From Gammaproteobacteria bacterium (GTDB lineage: Bacteria; Pseudomonadota; Gammaproteobacteria; Thiohalomonadales; Thiohalomonadaceae): a DNA stretch of 64,000 nucleotides. The notes under the pieces were generated by a model. That model saw only the letters and a program-made list of their open reading frames with translations. It was not told where the DNA came from and did no database searches. Positions 1 to 8,454 of this stretch are shown piece by piece. The DNA is taken from the NCBI GenBank assembly GCA_026196575.1, contig JAPHSX010000038.1, positions 66,860-130,859 on the forward strand, read 5' to 3'. A program made the position numbers and the translations under genes. The stretch's first letter is position 1. Each line of letters begins with the position of its first letter.

Positions 1-585
1 TGCGGCGAAGGCAACAAATATATCCCAATTAGGGTTAAAGCATGGCTAAAGCATCATCAGATGACTGCAAGTTATGGCACGGAGCTCTTTCTAAGTCCCC
101 TTCCAGCTTGTCTTATTGATGAAATGAACGTTAAGTCCATTGAGCGAGAAATCAAAAGACTTGTTAGAGTTCACTCAGTAAAACCAACGTTAATCATTAT
201 TGACACACTTGCGAGCAATATTGGTGATGCAGACGAAAATCACAATGGTGTGATTAACGGGCTTTTCTATAATCTACGCACTCAACTTCAGAAAGACTGG
301 AATGCCGCGGTCTTGATCGCGTGTCATGTCGGGAATAATCAACCTGATCGTGAAAGGGGGGCAACAGCATTGCCATCCAATGCTGACGGGAGGATTAAAG
401 TCGAAAGGGATGAGAATGACAATATCAAAATGGTCTGCATGAAGGTCAAAGATGGTCCTGATTGGGAGACAACATTATTCAAAACTGAGAGCGTCACGAT
501 TCCTGATATATCCATCAATAATGGTGACCCTGCTACCTCTCTAGTCTTAGATGAGATTTCAGACAATATTCCACAGAATGAGTAA
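1..585 (+). CDS. RepA-like AAA_25 helicase, C-terminal part
   Basis: The frame is open from the left edge, so only the last 194 residues are visible and the start lies outside the window. The visible part has a Walker B-like strand, PTLIIIDTL (about residues 62-70), followed by VLIACHVG and RGATALPSNADG. The same order (a strand ending in a His, then RG-x-x-AL-x-x-x-AD) is seen in RecA-fold AAA_25/RepA hexameric helicases of small plasmids and integrated elements. The Walker A loop would lie just upstream; the CGEG and IRVKAW residues at the edge fit the stretch after it. Codon use and base composition are AT-rich, unlike the core genes to the right. With the mob genes next door it suggests a plasmid-type replication module. 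The call rests on motifs only. Confidence 0.65.
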   Translation, partial: CGEGNKYIPIRVKAWLKHHQMTASYGTELFLSPLPACLIDEMNVKSIEREIKRLVRVHSVKPTLIIIDTLASNIGDADENHNGVINGLFYNLRTQLQKDWNAAVLIACHVGNNQPDRERGATALPSNADGRIKVERDENDNIKMVCMKVKDGPDWETTLFKTESVTIPDISINNGDPATSLVLDEISDNIPQNE

Positions 586-635
586 TTTCTCACATATCGC
601 TGAAATTACTTGTGGAATTTTTGTTGACACATGAT

Positions 636-690
636 TTAGACTCATAATAGACGCTCACCCTTAAAAGGTGAGCGTCTATTATGAGTCTAA
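636..690. repeat. Perfect 24-bp inverted repeat between convergent genes
   Basis: Arms 636-659 and 667-690 are exact reverse complements around the 7-nt loop CTTAAAA. The palindrome lies between the stop of the helicase gene (585) and the stop of the convergent mobC-like gene (687-689), and its right arm overlaps that stop. The position fits a bidirectional terminator, but the stem is not GC-rich. Only a short T run (697-701) follows on the plus strand. It could equally be a recombination or replication site of the element. Confidence 0.75.
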
Positions 691-926
691 CCACTATTTT
701 TAAACAGCTTTCTATCCCTATCATCCATTATATTAATGCATGCGTTATAGACTCGCTGAGCCATTATGTCGTCAGAATTCTTTAGAAGTGACATAAGAGA
801 TGCCCCAAGGATGATTTTTTTCCTTGTTTCCTCCTTACGCATTTTAGTTTTTTCCCTTTGTTCAGCGTCTCTAATTCTCGCAGTTAGCTGATCTCTTTTC
901 TTTTTCAAGTGTCCTATATCGTTCAT
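687..926 (-). CDS. MobC/TraD-like mobilization accessory protein
   Basis: A 79-residue, highly charged protein divergent from the relaxase gene. The ATG at 926 is preferred because a GGAG lies six bases upstream; an earlier ATG at 938 and a far longer upstream extension have no such support. The N-terminal half is a Lys/Arg/Glu-rich helix, likely a coiled coil. It is followed by KMRKEETRKKIILGASL, which resembles the R-K-x-R-T-R-R-L-I-x-L-G-G motif of TraD/MobC accessory proteins of MobA/MobL systems. In that family the protein is thought to help the relaxase at oriT. The divergent placement across a repeat-rich region supports this role. The similarity is by eye only. Confidence 0.55.
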   Translation of the reverse strand: MNDIGHLKKKRDQLTARIRDAEQREKTKMRKEETRKKIILGASLMSLLKNSDDIMAQRVYNACINIMDDRDRKLFKNSG

Positions 927-1045
927 GGCTTTCTCCATTCGCTCTGGGAGCGGAAATAATGCCGTAATTGTATATGTCGTTTTTGACAAAAGTCTCAGGT
1001 TGAAAAATAAAAGTGTTATTTCCCTGTTTGAGGTAATGCAAAATA

Positions 1046-1182
1046 AAAACTCGCATGCTATTACTTCTGCGTGACAAGGTCGCAAGCTCCCGCAGTCATA
1101 AAACGAGCATGCGAGTTTTGAAGACAAGGGCACGGTTATACATTGCGAGGCAATGACCGTGCCATAGGGGTAGACAACCCCT
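1046..1182. other. Candidate origin of transfer (oriT) with three inverted repeats
   Basis: This non-coding stretch between the divergent mobC-like and mobA-like genes holds three nested or successive inverted repeats. The first has 14-bp perfect arms at 1046-1059 and 1106-1119. The second pairs 1129-1136 plus 1141-1146 with 1150-1163, with a 4-nt TATA bulge and a 3-nt loop. The third is a 6-bp stem at 1166-1171 and 1177-1182. An oriT with hairpins next to divergent mob genes is the usual arrangement for MobA/MobL elements. No nic site could be assigned with confidence. Confidence 0.5.
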
Positions 1183-1203
1183 CTGGACACCCGGCAACTA
1201 AAG

Positions 1204-1821
1204 ATGATTAGGATCGAAGTTAAAGTGGCGAGTAGAAATAAGGGGCAATCAACGGTTGCAATGGCCTGCTATCGTTCTGCTGCAAAAATCAAAGATAAAA
1301 GACTTGGGGTTACACACAACTATCATCGTAGGACGGGCGTTGATAAGTCACTAATACTTACGCCTTTTGGTGCGCCTGAAATATTTGAGAATCGCGATAC
1401 TCTTTGGAACGAAGTGGAGAAGGTTGAGAGACGTAAAGACGCACAGCTATCGCGAGAGTTCTTGTTATCTCTTCCTAATATCGTCGCGAAAGAAGAAAAC
1501 TATGATCTCGCACTTGATTGGGTGAAAAAAAATCTGGTATCAGAGGGAATGATCGCTGACATATCATTCCATGACATGGATACACATAATCCGCACGCAC
1601 ATGTAATGACCACAATGCGCACAATAACAAGAGATGGATTTGGGAAAAAAATGCGGTCTTGGAATAAAAAGGAAGCGCTCTATGAGTGGCGGCGAACGTG
1701 GAGTGACGCTGTATCACATGCCATAACATCCGCCAAGCAATCTTCGCCATCAAGGATGGTTAAGTTTTCAAAAAAGACAACGAAAAAGCAACATATGACT
1801 ACTGGAATTAATTTTAAATAA
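1204..1821 (+). CDS. MobA/MobL-family relaxase, C-terminally shortened
   Basis: A 205-residue protein with the hallmarks of the MobA/MobL relaxase domain. The N-terminal strand is followed by ACYRS, holding the probable catalytic Tyr, at about residues 21-25. LWNEVEKVERRKDAQLSREF follows at about 66-85. The metal-binding motif HDMDTHNPHAHVMTTMR is at about residues 119-135. In the family the domain continues past WRRTWSDAV into a conserved D-x-RS segment and often a helicase or primase part. Here the protein ends soon after WSDAVSHAI in a Lys-rich tail. No continuation was found in other frames just downstream. The active-site motifs are kept, so nicking activity is possible but uncertain. 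Confidence 0.7.
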   Translation: MIRIEVKVASRNKGQSTVAMACYRSAAKIKDKRLGVTHNYHRRTGVDKSLILTPFGAPEIFENRDTLWNEVEKVERRKDAQLSREFLLSLPNIVAKEENYDLALDWVKKNLVSEGMIADISFHDMDTHNPHAHVMTTMRTITRDGFGKKMRSWNKKEALYEWRRTWSDAVSHAITSAKQSSPSRMVKFSKKTTKKQHMTTGINFK

Positions 1822-1839
1822 ACCTGATGGAGGTTAGCT

Positions 1840-2139
1840 ATGTCTGTTCACGAACTCGATGATTTGAAAACAATAGCCCTTTCCAAGCAAACCTTAGATG
1901 AGCTTCGTATTCTTTCTGAGCTAGATACGGCAGCCAATATGAAAGCTAGAATTTATGGTGAATATCCAGCTGGTGTTGGTGTAGTCCTATGGCAATCTAA
2001 CGAGAAGCCTTCTATAGAGACTGATGAAGTTTGCGTAAAACGTCCAGGTTCATTTAACGAGTACTACAAGTATGCGGTATATTGCAAAGCAACTAATGAA
2101 ATACAGCCGAATTATTTCGATATGGTTGGTAAGACCTAG
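1840..2139 (+). CDS. Hypothetical 99-aa protein
   Basis: A short frame 18 bases after the relaxase gene with a good ribosome binding site (GGAGG six bases before the ATG). The product is soluble, mildly acidic and without recognisable motifs, signal peptide or membrane segment. A helical N-terminal third (DLKTIALSKQTLDELRIL) is followed by a mixed region rich in aromatic residues. It may be co-transcribed with mobA. It is separated by only 11 bases from the stop of the convergent gene at 2151. I do not recognise the family. Confidence 0.55.
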   Translation: MSVHELDDLKTIALSKQTLDELRILSELDTAANMKARIYGEYPAGVGVVLWQSNEKPSIETDEVCVKRPGSFNEYYKYAVYCKATNEIQPNYFDMVGKT

Positions 2140-2150
2140 TGTTGAAGAAA

Positions 2151-2843
2151 TTATCTGTTTGCGTACTCAACAACTGCATTAAGAAGCTGAGCAGCAGGTT
2201 TTTTTACTTGTTCAGCTCCGTGAGGTGGTGTTTCTAAAGTAGCGGCCACAGCAACCTCTTCCGGCTTGTAACGTGCGCAACCCTTAGCAATCAACCCCTT
2301 TTGATACCTCAAGTAGTCATGTATATATGAAGCGCTTTCTCCCATCTTTTTGAGCGTCTTCTCGACTACCTGTAATATTTGACCTTGCCACCGCTTATCT
2401 GCTTTTCGGTGCTTCCACTTTGTTGTATCTATTATGGGTAGTGCTTGCGATTGATATAGTTGAATGACGAATGTTGCGCAGGTTAATCCAGCGTATGGAT
2501 TTGTTGATTCAAATTTGCCCTGTTCATTGAAGCCTGTATCATCCAGCCCAATGCCATAGGGGATACCTTCAGCGTTCGAATCTTTCACTAATGCACACAC
2601 TGTAGCGAGATGAATCTTATTTATCTCATCAAGTGGTGACTCAAGCCAGAGATAATCATCGGAGAAGGCGTCGTCGGACAGAATGTAGTGCCACGCAAGG
2701 TGCAACAAGCGAACGTTTCCACTACCGTCTTTATATACGATGCCTACATGCTGCTGTGAGCGTTTCTTATCAGGTCTATATATCGCAGTTCCGATATGCT
2801 CTAGGTCATCGATAGAGCTATCAATTATGCTCTTTATTTCCAT
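2151..2843 (-). CDS. Unknown protein, possible permuted papain-like (NlpC/P60-like) fold
   Basis: A 230-residue protein, last of a three-gene minus-strand operon; it starts six bases after the preceding stop. Two segments suggest a circularly permuted papain-like fold of the YiiX/LRAT type, in which His comes before Cys. The first is QHVGIVYKDGSG...LLHLAWH at about residues 31-52. The second is YAGLTCATFVIQLYQS at about 117-132, where the Cys sits at a predicted helix start. The C-terminal 60 residues are charged and then Ala/Pro-rich. There is no signal peptide, so any activity would be cytoplasmic. It might be a hydrolase effector of the operon. Fold and function are inferences from spacing and motif shape only. 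Confidence 0.5.
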   Translation of the reverse strand: MEIKSIIDSSIDDLEHIGTAIYRPDKKRSQQHVGIVYKDGSGNVRLLHLAWHYILSDDAFSDDYLWLESPLDEINKIHLATVCALVKDSNAEGIPYGIGLDDTGFNEQGKFESTNPYAGLTCATFVIQLYQSQALPIIDTTKWKHRKADKRWQGQILQVVEKTLKKMGESASYIHDYLRYQKGLIAKGCARYKPEEVAVAATLETPPHGAEQVKKPAAQLLNAVVEYANR

Positions 2844-2849
2844 ATTTCT

Positions 2850-3383
2850 TCAGAGTAACCCGCGCAGAATCACTTCCTTATCAAGACCTCGTCGCCCGAC
2901 TTCGTTCTGTACGTCCCCAGATAAATTTTTCCAACTTGGTAGCTGATCCCTAAAGCGATATGTCAGCCTTAGAACACCTACTAGTAATACTTCGCTCAAT
3001 TGCTCTACATTGATACGATTAATAATCATATCTAGTGTTTCAAAATCTTTTGCAGCTATTAGCTCATTAAAATGTGAGTAGTAAGGTAATAACGAAGATA
3101 CGTCATTTAGTGAAGCTGAATTTGAAAAGAAATCAGCTACCCACTGGTTCTTAGACACTAACTTGGCGTAATCATTATCATACGCAAGAATGTAACTCCC
3201 CGTTCCTGCGTTAAATGATAAAGGTATCAAATAAATCTGCGAATCAGAACTGGAAACAATTGCGACCTTATTCGGAAATACGTCCACACGATCTTGAAAC
3301 GATATTATTGCCTGCGGCTCACGTTTTGTGATGGATACTATATTGTTTGTAACAGTATCTGGTTGGACACTAGTAGTTATCAT
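2850..3383 (-). CDS. Hypothetical protein coupled to the TIGR04255 gene
   Basis: A 177-residue protein whose ATG overlaps the stop of the upstream TIGR04255-family gene by 4 bp (ATGA), which implies translational coupling. The N-terminal half looks beta-rich (VAIVSSSDSQIYLIPLSF, then SYILAYDNDYAKLVSKNQWV). The C-terminal half is helical and ends in RGLDKEVILRGLL. No signal peptide, membrane helix or catalytic motif was seen. Its role is probably tied to its two operon partners. I do not recognise the family. Confidence 0.6.
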   Translation of the reverse strand: MITTSVQPDTVTNNIVSITKREPQAIISFQDRVDVFPNKVAIVSSSDSQIYLIPLSFNAGTGSYILAYDNDYAKLVSKNQWVADFFSNSASLNDVSSLLPYYSHFNELIAAKDFETLDMIINRINVEQLSEVLLVGVLRLTYRFRDQLPSWKNLSGDVQNEVGRRGLDKEVILRGLL

Positions 3384-4153
3384 TTGCTGTATGAACTCTT
3401 TTTGACCAGTGAGTTAAACGCATGTCGTTGTAGATCGTGTGCAGCATCTGCCCACTCAAGGAGGTTCTCAGTGGTGTACTGGCTGAGAACGTCGTGAGCA
3501 TTAGATTGGACTATTGTTTCCATGAGTAAACCTGGGCGGCCACCGATAATGGCACTAACGAGACTTATGGATATATCGCCAATCGGCTTAGCTGCTGAGG
3601 TGTTAAAGCGGAAATGAATATCCTTAAGATCGGGCGATAGCAGCGATGACGAAGTATATTCAGCTGGTAAGCTTACTGTAATATTAAAATATTTCTGAAT
3701 ATAGTCGTAGGCTGTCATGCCTTGATCAGGGTAGAAGGCATCTTGATAGCGGAGTATAAGCGTTGCATCTTTTCGCTTGCTGTCGAGTACCTCAGGCTCG
3801 GCACTATGAAATATGCCATAGCCAATACCTATATCTTTTCGAAATATTTCCCAGTCATAACCGTCAGCAATTTGATTAACCGTGAATATTCCAAGGCCCA
3901 ATTGCAAGCATGGCCAATTTCCTTGCTCCCTTCGAAATCTGTACAAAGGCTGCATAGGAAAAGCAACGCCATGACCGCCCTCACGATCGAGATATTCAGT
4001 GATCTTGAAGCGCTTTTTCGTTGCTTGAGAGGTAACTAAACCCGGTAATATATTTTGTTCCTGAGGAGTATATTCGAATTTGCCGGGCGAACGCTCACCC
4101 CATCGTATCTCGAATATTGCTTCGAGTAATGGCGGATTGGCAAGAGTAGTCAT
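3380..4153 (-). CDS. TIGR04255-family protein
   Basis: A 257-residue protein whose opening ANPPLLEAIFEIRWGE matches the N-terminus typical of TIGR04255 (NPPLVE-x-IFE-x-RW). The central segment LQLGLGIFTVNQIADGYDWEIFRKDI matches the family core, in which a short LQLG-x-G-x-x-x-VN strand precedes a Y-x-W motif. The family is sporadically distributed and, to my knowledge, has no established biochemical function. It is the first gene of a tightly coupled three-gene operon on AT-rich DNA beside a tRNA gene. No Shine-Dalgarno sequence is obvious. A TATATT-like element about 30 bases upstream could serve as a -10. Confidence 0.75.
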   Translation of the reverse strand: MTTLANPPLLEAIFEIRWGERSPGKFEYTPQEQNILPGLVTSQATKKRFKITEYLDREGGHGVAFPMQPLYRFRREQGNWPCLQLGLGIFTVNQIADGYDWEIFRKDIGIGYGIFHSAEPEVLDSKRKDATLILRYQDAFYPDQGMTAYDYIQKYFNITVSLPAEYTSSSLLSPDLKDIHFRFNTSAAKPIGDISISLVSAIIGGRPGLLMETIVQSNAHDVLSQYTTENLLEWADAAHDLQRHAFNSLVKKSSYSK

Positions 4154-4508
4154 GAAATTTTCAGTCGGCCGAGGTTGTTATCCATAATATAGCCAATAAT
4201 ATCCTTTTGAACGCCCCTAAAGTTTAATTAAATAGCGCTAAATTTATTCAAATAACTTTATCATAGTGATTTGATGAAATATAGGTTAACCGGCTGTTCT
4301 AGCGGGATAAAACCTTCAACTACTGACAATGAATCCTTAGTATTTAAGCTAGTAGTACATCGAGGCTGTAGTATTTACTGAAATCTATGCGTGTAATAGT
4401 GACAGGTCCAGACTCTCTTAACAGCCAGAACTGTCTACATGACGTCTACACATGAACTAAATAAGCGATAACGTTAGTGGGTACTAACCGCCTATCTGTT
4501 GAATTTAT
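4154..4508. other. AT-rich intergenic region between tRNA-Ile2 and the TIGR04255 operon
   Basis: About 355 bases with no credible coding frame. It presumably holds the promoter of the minus-strand operon near its left end. The right boundary is the 3' end of the tRNA gene, where an island attachment site would be expected. I saw no second copy of the tRNA 3' sequence within the visible accessory region. A short imperfect direct repeat based on GTCTACA occurs near 4434-4455. Confidence 0.6.
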
Positions 4509-4585
<77 letters not shown>

Positions 4586-4595
4586 GGCGCGGGCA

Positions 4596-4624
4596 AGTAT
4601 ACCTTGTCGTGCCGGGATTGTGCA
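4596..4624 (-). promoter_or_regulatory. Candidate promoter of the tRNA-Ile2 gene
   Basis: A TATACT -10 box (4596-4601 on the minus strand) is preceded by TGCACA (4619-4624) at a 17-bp spacing. The -10 lies about 10 bases before the tRNA 5' end, with a GC-rich discriminator (TTGCCCGCGCC). Such a discriminator is typical of stable-RNA promoters under stringent control. The -35 match is weak. Confidence 0.45.
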
Positions 4625-4629
4625 GTGGA

Positions 4630-6447
4630 TCAGCTCTCGGAGTCGAGGAAGCTGCGCAGCTGTTCGGAGCGGCTGGGGTGGCGCAGTTTGCGCAGCGCCT
4701 TGGCCTCTATCTGACGGATACGCTCGCGGGTGACATCGAACTGTTTGCCGACCTCTTCGAGGGTGTGGTCGGTGTTCATGTCGATACCGAAGCGCATGCG
4801 CAGTACCTTGGATTCGCGCGCGGTGAGTCCCTCCAGCACCTCCTGGGTGGCCTCGCTGAGCCCCTGGGCGGTGGCAGCCTCGACCGGCGAGAGGACGTTG
4901 CCGTCCTCGATAAAGTCGCCAAGATGCGAATCTTCATCGTCGCCGATGGGTGTCTCCATGGAGATGGGTTCCTTGGCAATCTTCAGCACCTTGCGGATCT
5001 TGTCCTCGGGCATCTCCATGCGTACGGAGAGCTCCTCCGGGGTCGCCTCGCGGCCCATCTCCTGCAGCATTTGCCGGGATACACGGTTGAGCTTGTTGAT
5101 GGTCTCGATCATATGTACCGGGATGCGAATGGTGCGGGCCTGATCCGCGATGGAGCGGGTGATGGCCTGACGGATCCACCAGGTGGCGTAGGTGGAGAAC
5201 TTGTAGCCACGACGGTATTCGAACTTGTCGACCGCCTTCATCAGGCCGATGTTGCCCTCCTGAATCAGATCGAGGAACTGCAGGCCGCGGTTGGTATATT
5301 TCTTGGCGATGGAGATCACCAGGCGCAGGTTGGCCTCTACCATCTCTTTCTTGGCGCGGCGCGCCTTGGCCTCGCCGATGGACATCAGGCGATTGATGTC
5401 CTTGATCTCGGCGATCGACATGCCGCTCTCTTTCTCCAGCGTGGCGAGCCTGGCCTGGATGCGTTGCACCTCCTCAAGCTGCTCCTTGAGCGCCTTGGCG
5501 CAGGGCTTGCTCGATTTGGTGTAGCCGACGAGCCATTCGAGATTGGTTTCGTTGTCGGGAAAGCTGGAGATGAACTCCTTGCGCGGCATCTTCGCGTTAT
5601 CGATACAGAGCGCCATAATCGTGCGCTCATGGCTGCGGATGCGCTCCACCAGTCCGCGCAGGTTCTGCACCATGCGCTCCAGCAGTTTGGGCGCAAGGCG
5701 GAACTCCATGAAGGCGGTGGTCAGCTCTTCCTGCAGTTTGACCGCTTGCCGGGACTCTTTGCCATGTTTGCCGATGGCACCAAGTGTGCGTTTGTGCAGC
5801 TTCTCCAGTGCCTTGATGCGGGCGCGTACCTCTTCAATGTCGAGCCCGGTATCTTCCTCGACCGCGCTCTCGTCGTCATCGTCGCTGCTCCCGGCCTCGA
5901 CACGGACGGCGGGCGGTGGCAGGGTGTCGTCGGCATTGGGGTCGATAAAGCCGGTGATCACATCGGTCAGACGCTGCCCCCCCTCCTCAACCTGGGCAAA
6001 CTCGCGCAGCAGTACGGCGATGGTCTCGGGGTGGCTGGCCAGTGCCTGGCGCATCTGATTCATGCCATCTTCGATGCGCTTGGCGATCTTGATCTCGCCC
6101 TCGCGGGTGAGCAGCTCGACCGCGCCCATTTCACGCATGTACATGCGAACCGGGTCGGTGGTACGGCCAAACTCGCTGTCCACCGAGGCGAGTGCCGCGG
6201 CGGCCTCCTCGGCGGCGTCCTCATCGGTGCTGACGGCATCACTGGCGATCAGCAGGGAGTCGGCGTCGGGGGCCTTTTCATGAACGGTGATGCCCATATC
6301 GTTGATCATGCTGACGATGTCTTCAATTTGGTCAGGATCAACAATATCACTCGGCAGATGGTCATTGACCTCGGCATAGGTCAGGTATCCCTGCTCTTTA
6401 CCACGGGCGATAAGTAGTTTAAGTTGTGATTCCTGCTGTTGCATCAT
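4630..6447 (-). CDS. rpoD: RNA polymerase sigma-70 factor RpoD
   Basis: A 605-residue primary sigma factor that directs RNA polymerase to housekeeping promoters. The N-terminus (QSQ-type [20 protein letters not shown]) is region 1.1 of gammaproteobacterial RpoD. An acidic non-conserved insert follows at about residues 165-215. Region 2 includes the -10 recognition stretch [20 protein letters not shown] at about 410. Regions 3 and 4 end with the helix-turn-helix [20 protein letters not shown] and the tail RSFLDSES. It is the last gene of the rpsU-yqeY-dnaG-rpoD operon but has a 200-base gap with its own strong promoter candidate. Two ATGs (6447, 6444) are possible starts and neither has a clear Shine-Dalgarno. 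Confidence 0.99.
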   Translation of the reverse strand: MMQQQESQLKLLIARGKEQGYLTYAEVNDHLPSDIVDPDQIEDIVSMINDMGITVHEKAPDADSLLIASDAVSTDEDAAEEAAAALASVDSEFGRTTDPVRMYMREMGAVELLTREGEIKIAKRIEDGMNQMRQALASHPETIAVLLREFAQVEEGGQRLTDVITGFIDPNADDTLPPPAVRVEAGSSDDDDESAVEEDTGLDIEEVRARIKALEKLHKRTLGAIGKHGKESRQAVKLQEELTTAFMEFRLAPKLLERMVQNLRGLVERIRSHERTIMALCIDNAKMPRKEFISSFPDNETNLEWLVGYTKSSKPCAKALKEQLEEVQRIQARLATLEKESGMSIAEIKDINRLMSIGEAKARRAKKEMVEANLRLVISIAKKYTNRGLQFLDLIQEGNIGLMKAVDKFEYRRGYKFSTYATWWIRQAITRSIADQARTIRIPVHMIETINKLNRVSRQMLQEMGREATPEELSVRMEMPEDKIRKVLKIAKEPISMETPIGDDEDSHLGDFIEDGNVLSPVEAATAQGLSEATQEVLEGLTARESKVLRMRFGIDMNTDHTLEEVGKQFDVTRERIRQIEAKALRKLRHPSRSEQLRSFLDSES

Positions 6448-6505
6448 GGTCTGGGTTACTCACTACATTCATGTTCAGGGCCCGATGGGCGTAGAAAAAC
6501 ATTGC

Positions 6506-6534
6506 ATTATAGACTGAATCGGCGCGATTCCGCA
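6506..6534 (-). promoter_or_regulatory. Candidate internal promoter for rpoD
   Basis: A perfect TATAAT (6506-6511, minus strand) is preceded at 17 bp by TGCGGA (6529-6534). It lies in the dnaG-rpoD gap about 60 bases before the rpoD start. Internal rpoD promoters are well known in this operon in other gammaproteobacteria, so the position makes sense even though the -35 is poor. Confidence 0.55.
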
Positions 6535-6647
6535 CGCCACCTGCCGGATGAATGGTGATCCGGGCCTCCAAAATATAGACAAATCTCACCGTTGTGCCAT
6601 GTCGAATGTGACAACTATTCGACAAACAGGCGACAAATGTGTGACCG

Positions 6648-8411
6648 TCATCGCAATTTCTGTAACAGCGCCTGATATTCGCGACGCTCGATAGCCGTGA
6701 GCTCGCTGAAGGGGCGTTGTGACAATTCGCGCTGGCGCTGGTGCAGCATCTGCTGGCGCAGGCCGTGGATGGCGCCGAGGAACTCCTTTTCCAGGTCATC
6801 CTGTTCGGCATCAAGCAGCAGCTCGCGCCGTGCCAGGGTAAAGAGGTGGCGCTCCTCCTCACGGCCGCGCCAGTGCTCCAGCAGTGCGGCGGTGGTTAGA
6901 TGGGGGTTGGCCTGCAGCAGTTCCAGCAGTTCGATCAGCAGGGAGACGCCGGGCTGTTGCAGGGCGGCGAAGCGCGGCGGCTCGCCGGCGATGGCGGCCA
7001 GTTGCGGGTGTTGCAGCAGCAGGCCGATGGCGTGGCGTAGCTGCGAGGGTGGCTGTTTGCCGGTGCCAGGACGGGGTGGTGCAGGGCGCCGGGTCCGGCC
7101 GGCTGTGCCGCTGCTGCCCCCCAGCCCCAGCATCTGCGCCAGCCGCTCCGGGGCGATATTGGCCAGCGGGGCGAGGCGCTCCAGCAGCTGGTGACGGTAG
7201 ACCCCCTCGGGCAGTTTGGCCAGCAGCGGGCGGCTCTGCTCCACCAGTCGGGCCTGACCGTCGACGCGCTTAAAGTCGCCCTGCTGTTTGAACTGCTCGA
7301 TCAGAAATTCGTCCAGCGGTTGCGCCTGGCTCAGCTGCTGTTCGAACGCCTCGCGCCCGATCTGCCGCACCAGCGTATCCGGATCCTCGCCCTCGGGCAT
7401 GAACATAAAGCGCAAGCGGCGGCCATCACGCATCTGCGGCAGGGCGATCTCCAGGCCGCGCCAGGCGGCGTCGCGGCCGGCGCGATCGCCATCGAAGCAG
7501 AACACCACCTCATCGCAGGCGCGAAACAGCTGCTCGATATGCTCTGCAGTGACGGCGGTGCCCAGGCTGGCCACGGCGTAGCGGATGCCGTACTGCGCCA
7601 GCGCCACCACATCCATATATCCCTCGACCACCAGCAGGCGGGGCAGTTCGCGATGTGCCTGGCGTGCCTCGTAGAGGCCGTAGAGTTCATGCCCCTTGTG
7701 AAAGATGGGCGTTTCCGGCGAGTTGAGATATTTGGGCTTGTCGTCCCCCAGCACCCGCCCGCCAAAACCGATCACCCGACCGCGCCGGTCGCGAATGGGA
7801 AACATAATGCGCTCGCGAAAGCGGTCGTAGCGCTTGCCCCCCTCCTTCTCCACCAGCAGACCGGCGGTAATTAGCAGCTGCTGGTTCTCCCCGCCCAGTG
7901 CCTTGAACAGGTTATCCCAGCCGGCGGGAGCGTAGCCGATACCAAAGTCGCGCACCACCTCGCCGGAGAGCCCTCGGCCCTTCAGGTAGGCGATGGCCGG
8001 GTTGGATTCGGGGTGGTGGCGCAGTTGCTGGCTGTAGAAGTTGGCGGCGCGTTGCATCAGCTCGTAGAGATCGGGGGCGCTTTTATCCTGCCGCGCGCGC
8101 TGGTCGCTGACCTCGCGCGGCACCTCCACCCCGACATGGCGAGCCAGCTCCTCGATCGCCTCGACGAACTCCATGTGATCATATTCCATGAGGAAGCCGA
8201 CGGCGGTGCCATGGGCGCCACAGCCAAAGCAGTGGTAGAACTGTTTGGCAGGGCTAACCGTGAAGGAGGGGGTCTTTTCGTTATGGAAGGGGCAACAGGC
8301 GTGATATTCGCGTCCGGCCTTTTTCAGCGGGACACGTCCGTCGATGAGCTCGACGATATCGACACGACTTAACAGCTCGTCGATGAAATGTTGGGGGATC
8401 TTGCCTGCCAT
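6648..8411 (-). CDS. dnaG: DNA primase DnaG
   Basis: A 587-residue primase that makes RNA primers at the replication fork. The N-terminal CHC2 zinc-binding domain shows CCPFHNEKTPSF and YHCFGCG (about residues 40-66). The TOPRIM catalytic core follows with LLVVEGYMDVVALA (about 260) and FDGDRAGRDAAWRG (about 308), carrying the acidic metal ligands. The C-terminal region from about 440 is the helicase-binding domain after a Pro/Gly-rich linker. Length is normal for the family. It lies between yqeY (43-base gap) and rpoD in the classic macromolecular-synthesis operon. Confidence 0.99.
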   Translation of the reverse strand: MAGKIPQHFIDELLSRVDIVELIDGRVPLKKAGREYHACCPFHNEKTPSFTVSPAKQFYHCFGCGAHGTAVGFLMEYDHMEFVEAIEELARHVGVEVPREVSDQRARQDKSAPDLYELMQRAANFYSQQLRHHPESNPAIAYLKGRGLSGEVVRDFGIGYAPAGWDNLFKALGGENQQLLITAGLLVEKEGGKRYDRFRERIMFPIRDRRGRVIGFGGRVLGDDKPKYLNSPETPIFHKGHELYGLYEARQAHRELPRLLVVEGYMDVVALAQYGIRYAVASLGTAVTAEHIEQLFRACDEVVFCFDGDRAGRDAAWRGLEIALPQMRDGRRLRFMFMPEGEDPDTLVRQIGREAFEQQLSQAQPLDEFLIEQFKQQGDFKRVDGQARLVEQSRPLLAKLPEGVYRHQLLERLAPLANIAPERLAQMLGLGGSSGTAGRTRRPAPPRPGTGKQPPSQLRHAIGLLLQHPQLAAIAGEPPRFAALQQPGVSLLIELLELLQANPHLTTAALLEHWRGREEERHLFTLARRELLLDAEQDDLEKEFLGAIHGLRQQMLHQRQRELSQRPFSELTAIERREYQALLQKLR

Positions 8412-8454
8412 GGCCTATTGTAGCCGATCCCCTACTGGAGGCAGAGGGTAGGGT

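Noticed and set aside
624-650. Promoter with perfect TTGACA before the 24-bp palindrome
   Set aside because: The best downstream -10 (TAATAG) is at 15-bp spacing and inside the hairpin, and no plus-strand gene follows.
927-1190. Upstream extension of the MobC-like gene to 1190
   Set aside because: The extra codons run through the oriT-like inverted repeats, and the start at 926 has a proper ribosome binding site.
4609-6417. A 602-codon open frame on the plus strand opposite rpoD
   Set aside because: It is the antisense shadow of a GC-rich conserved gene; the composition is low-complexity Leu/Ala/Gly/Asp and no family features are present.
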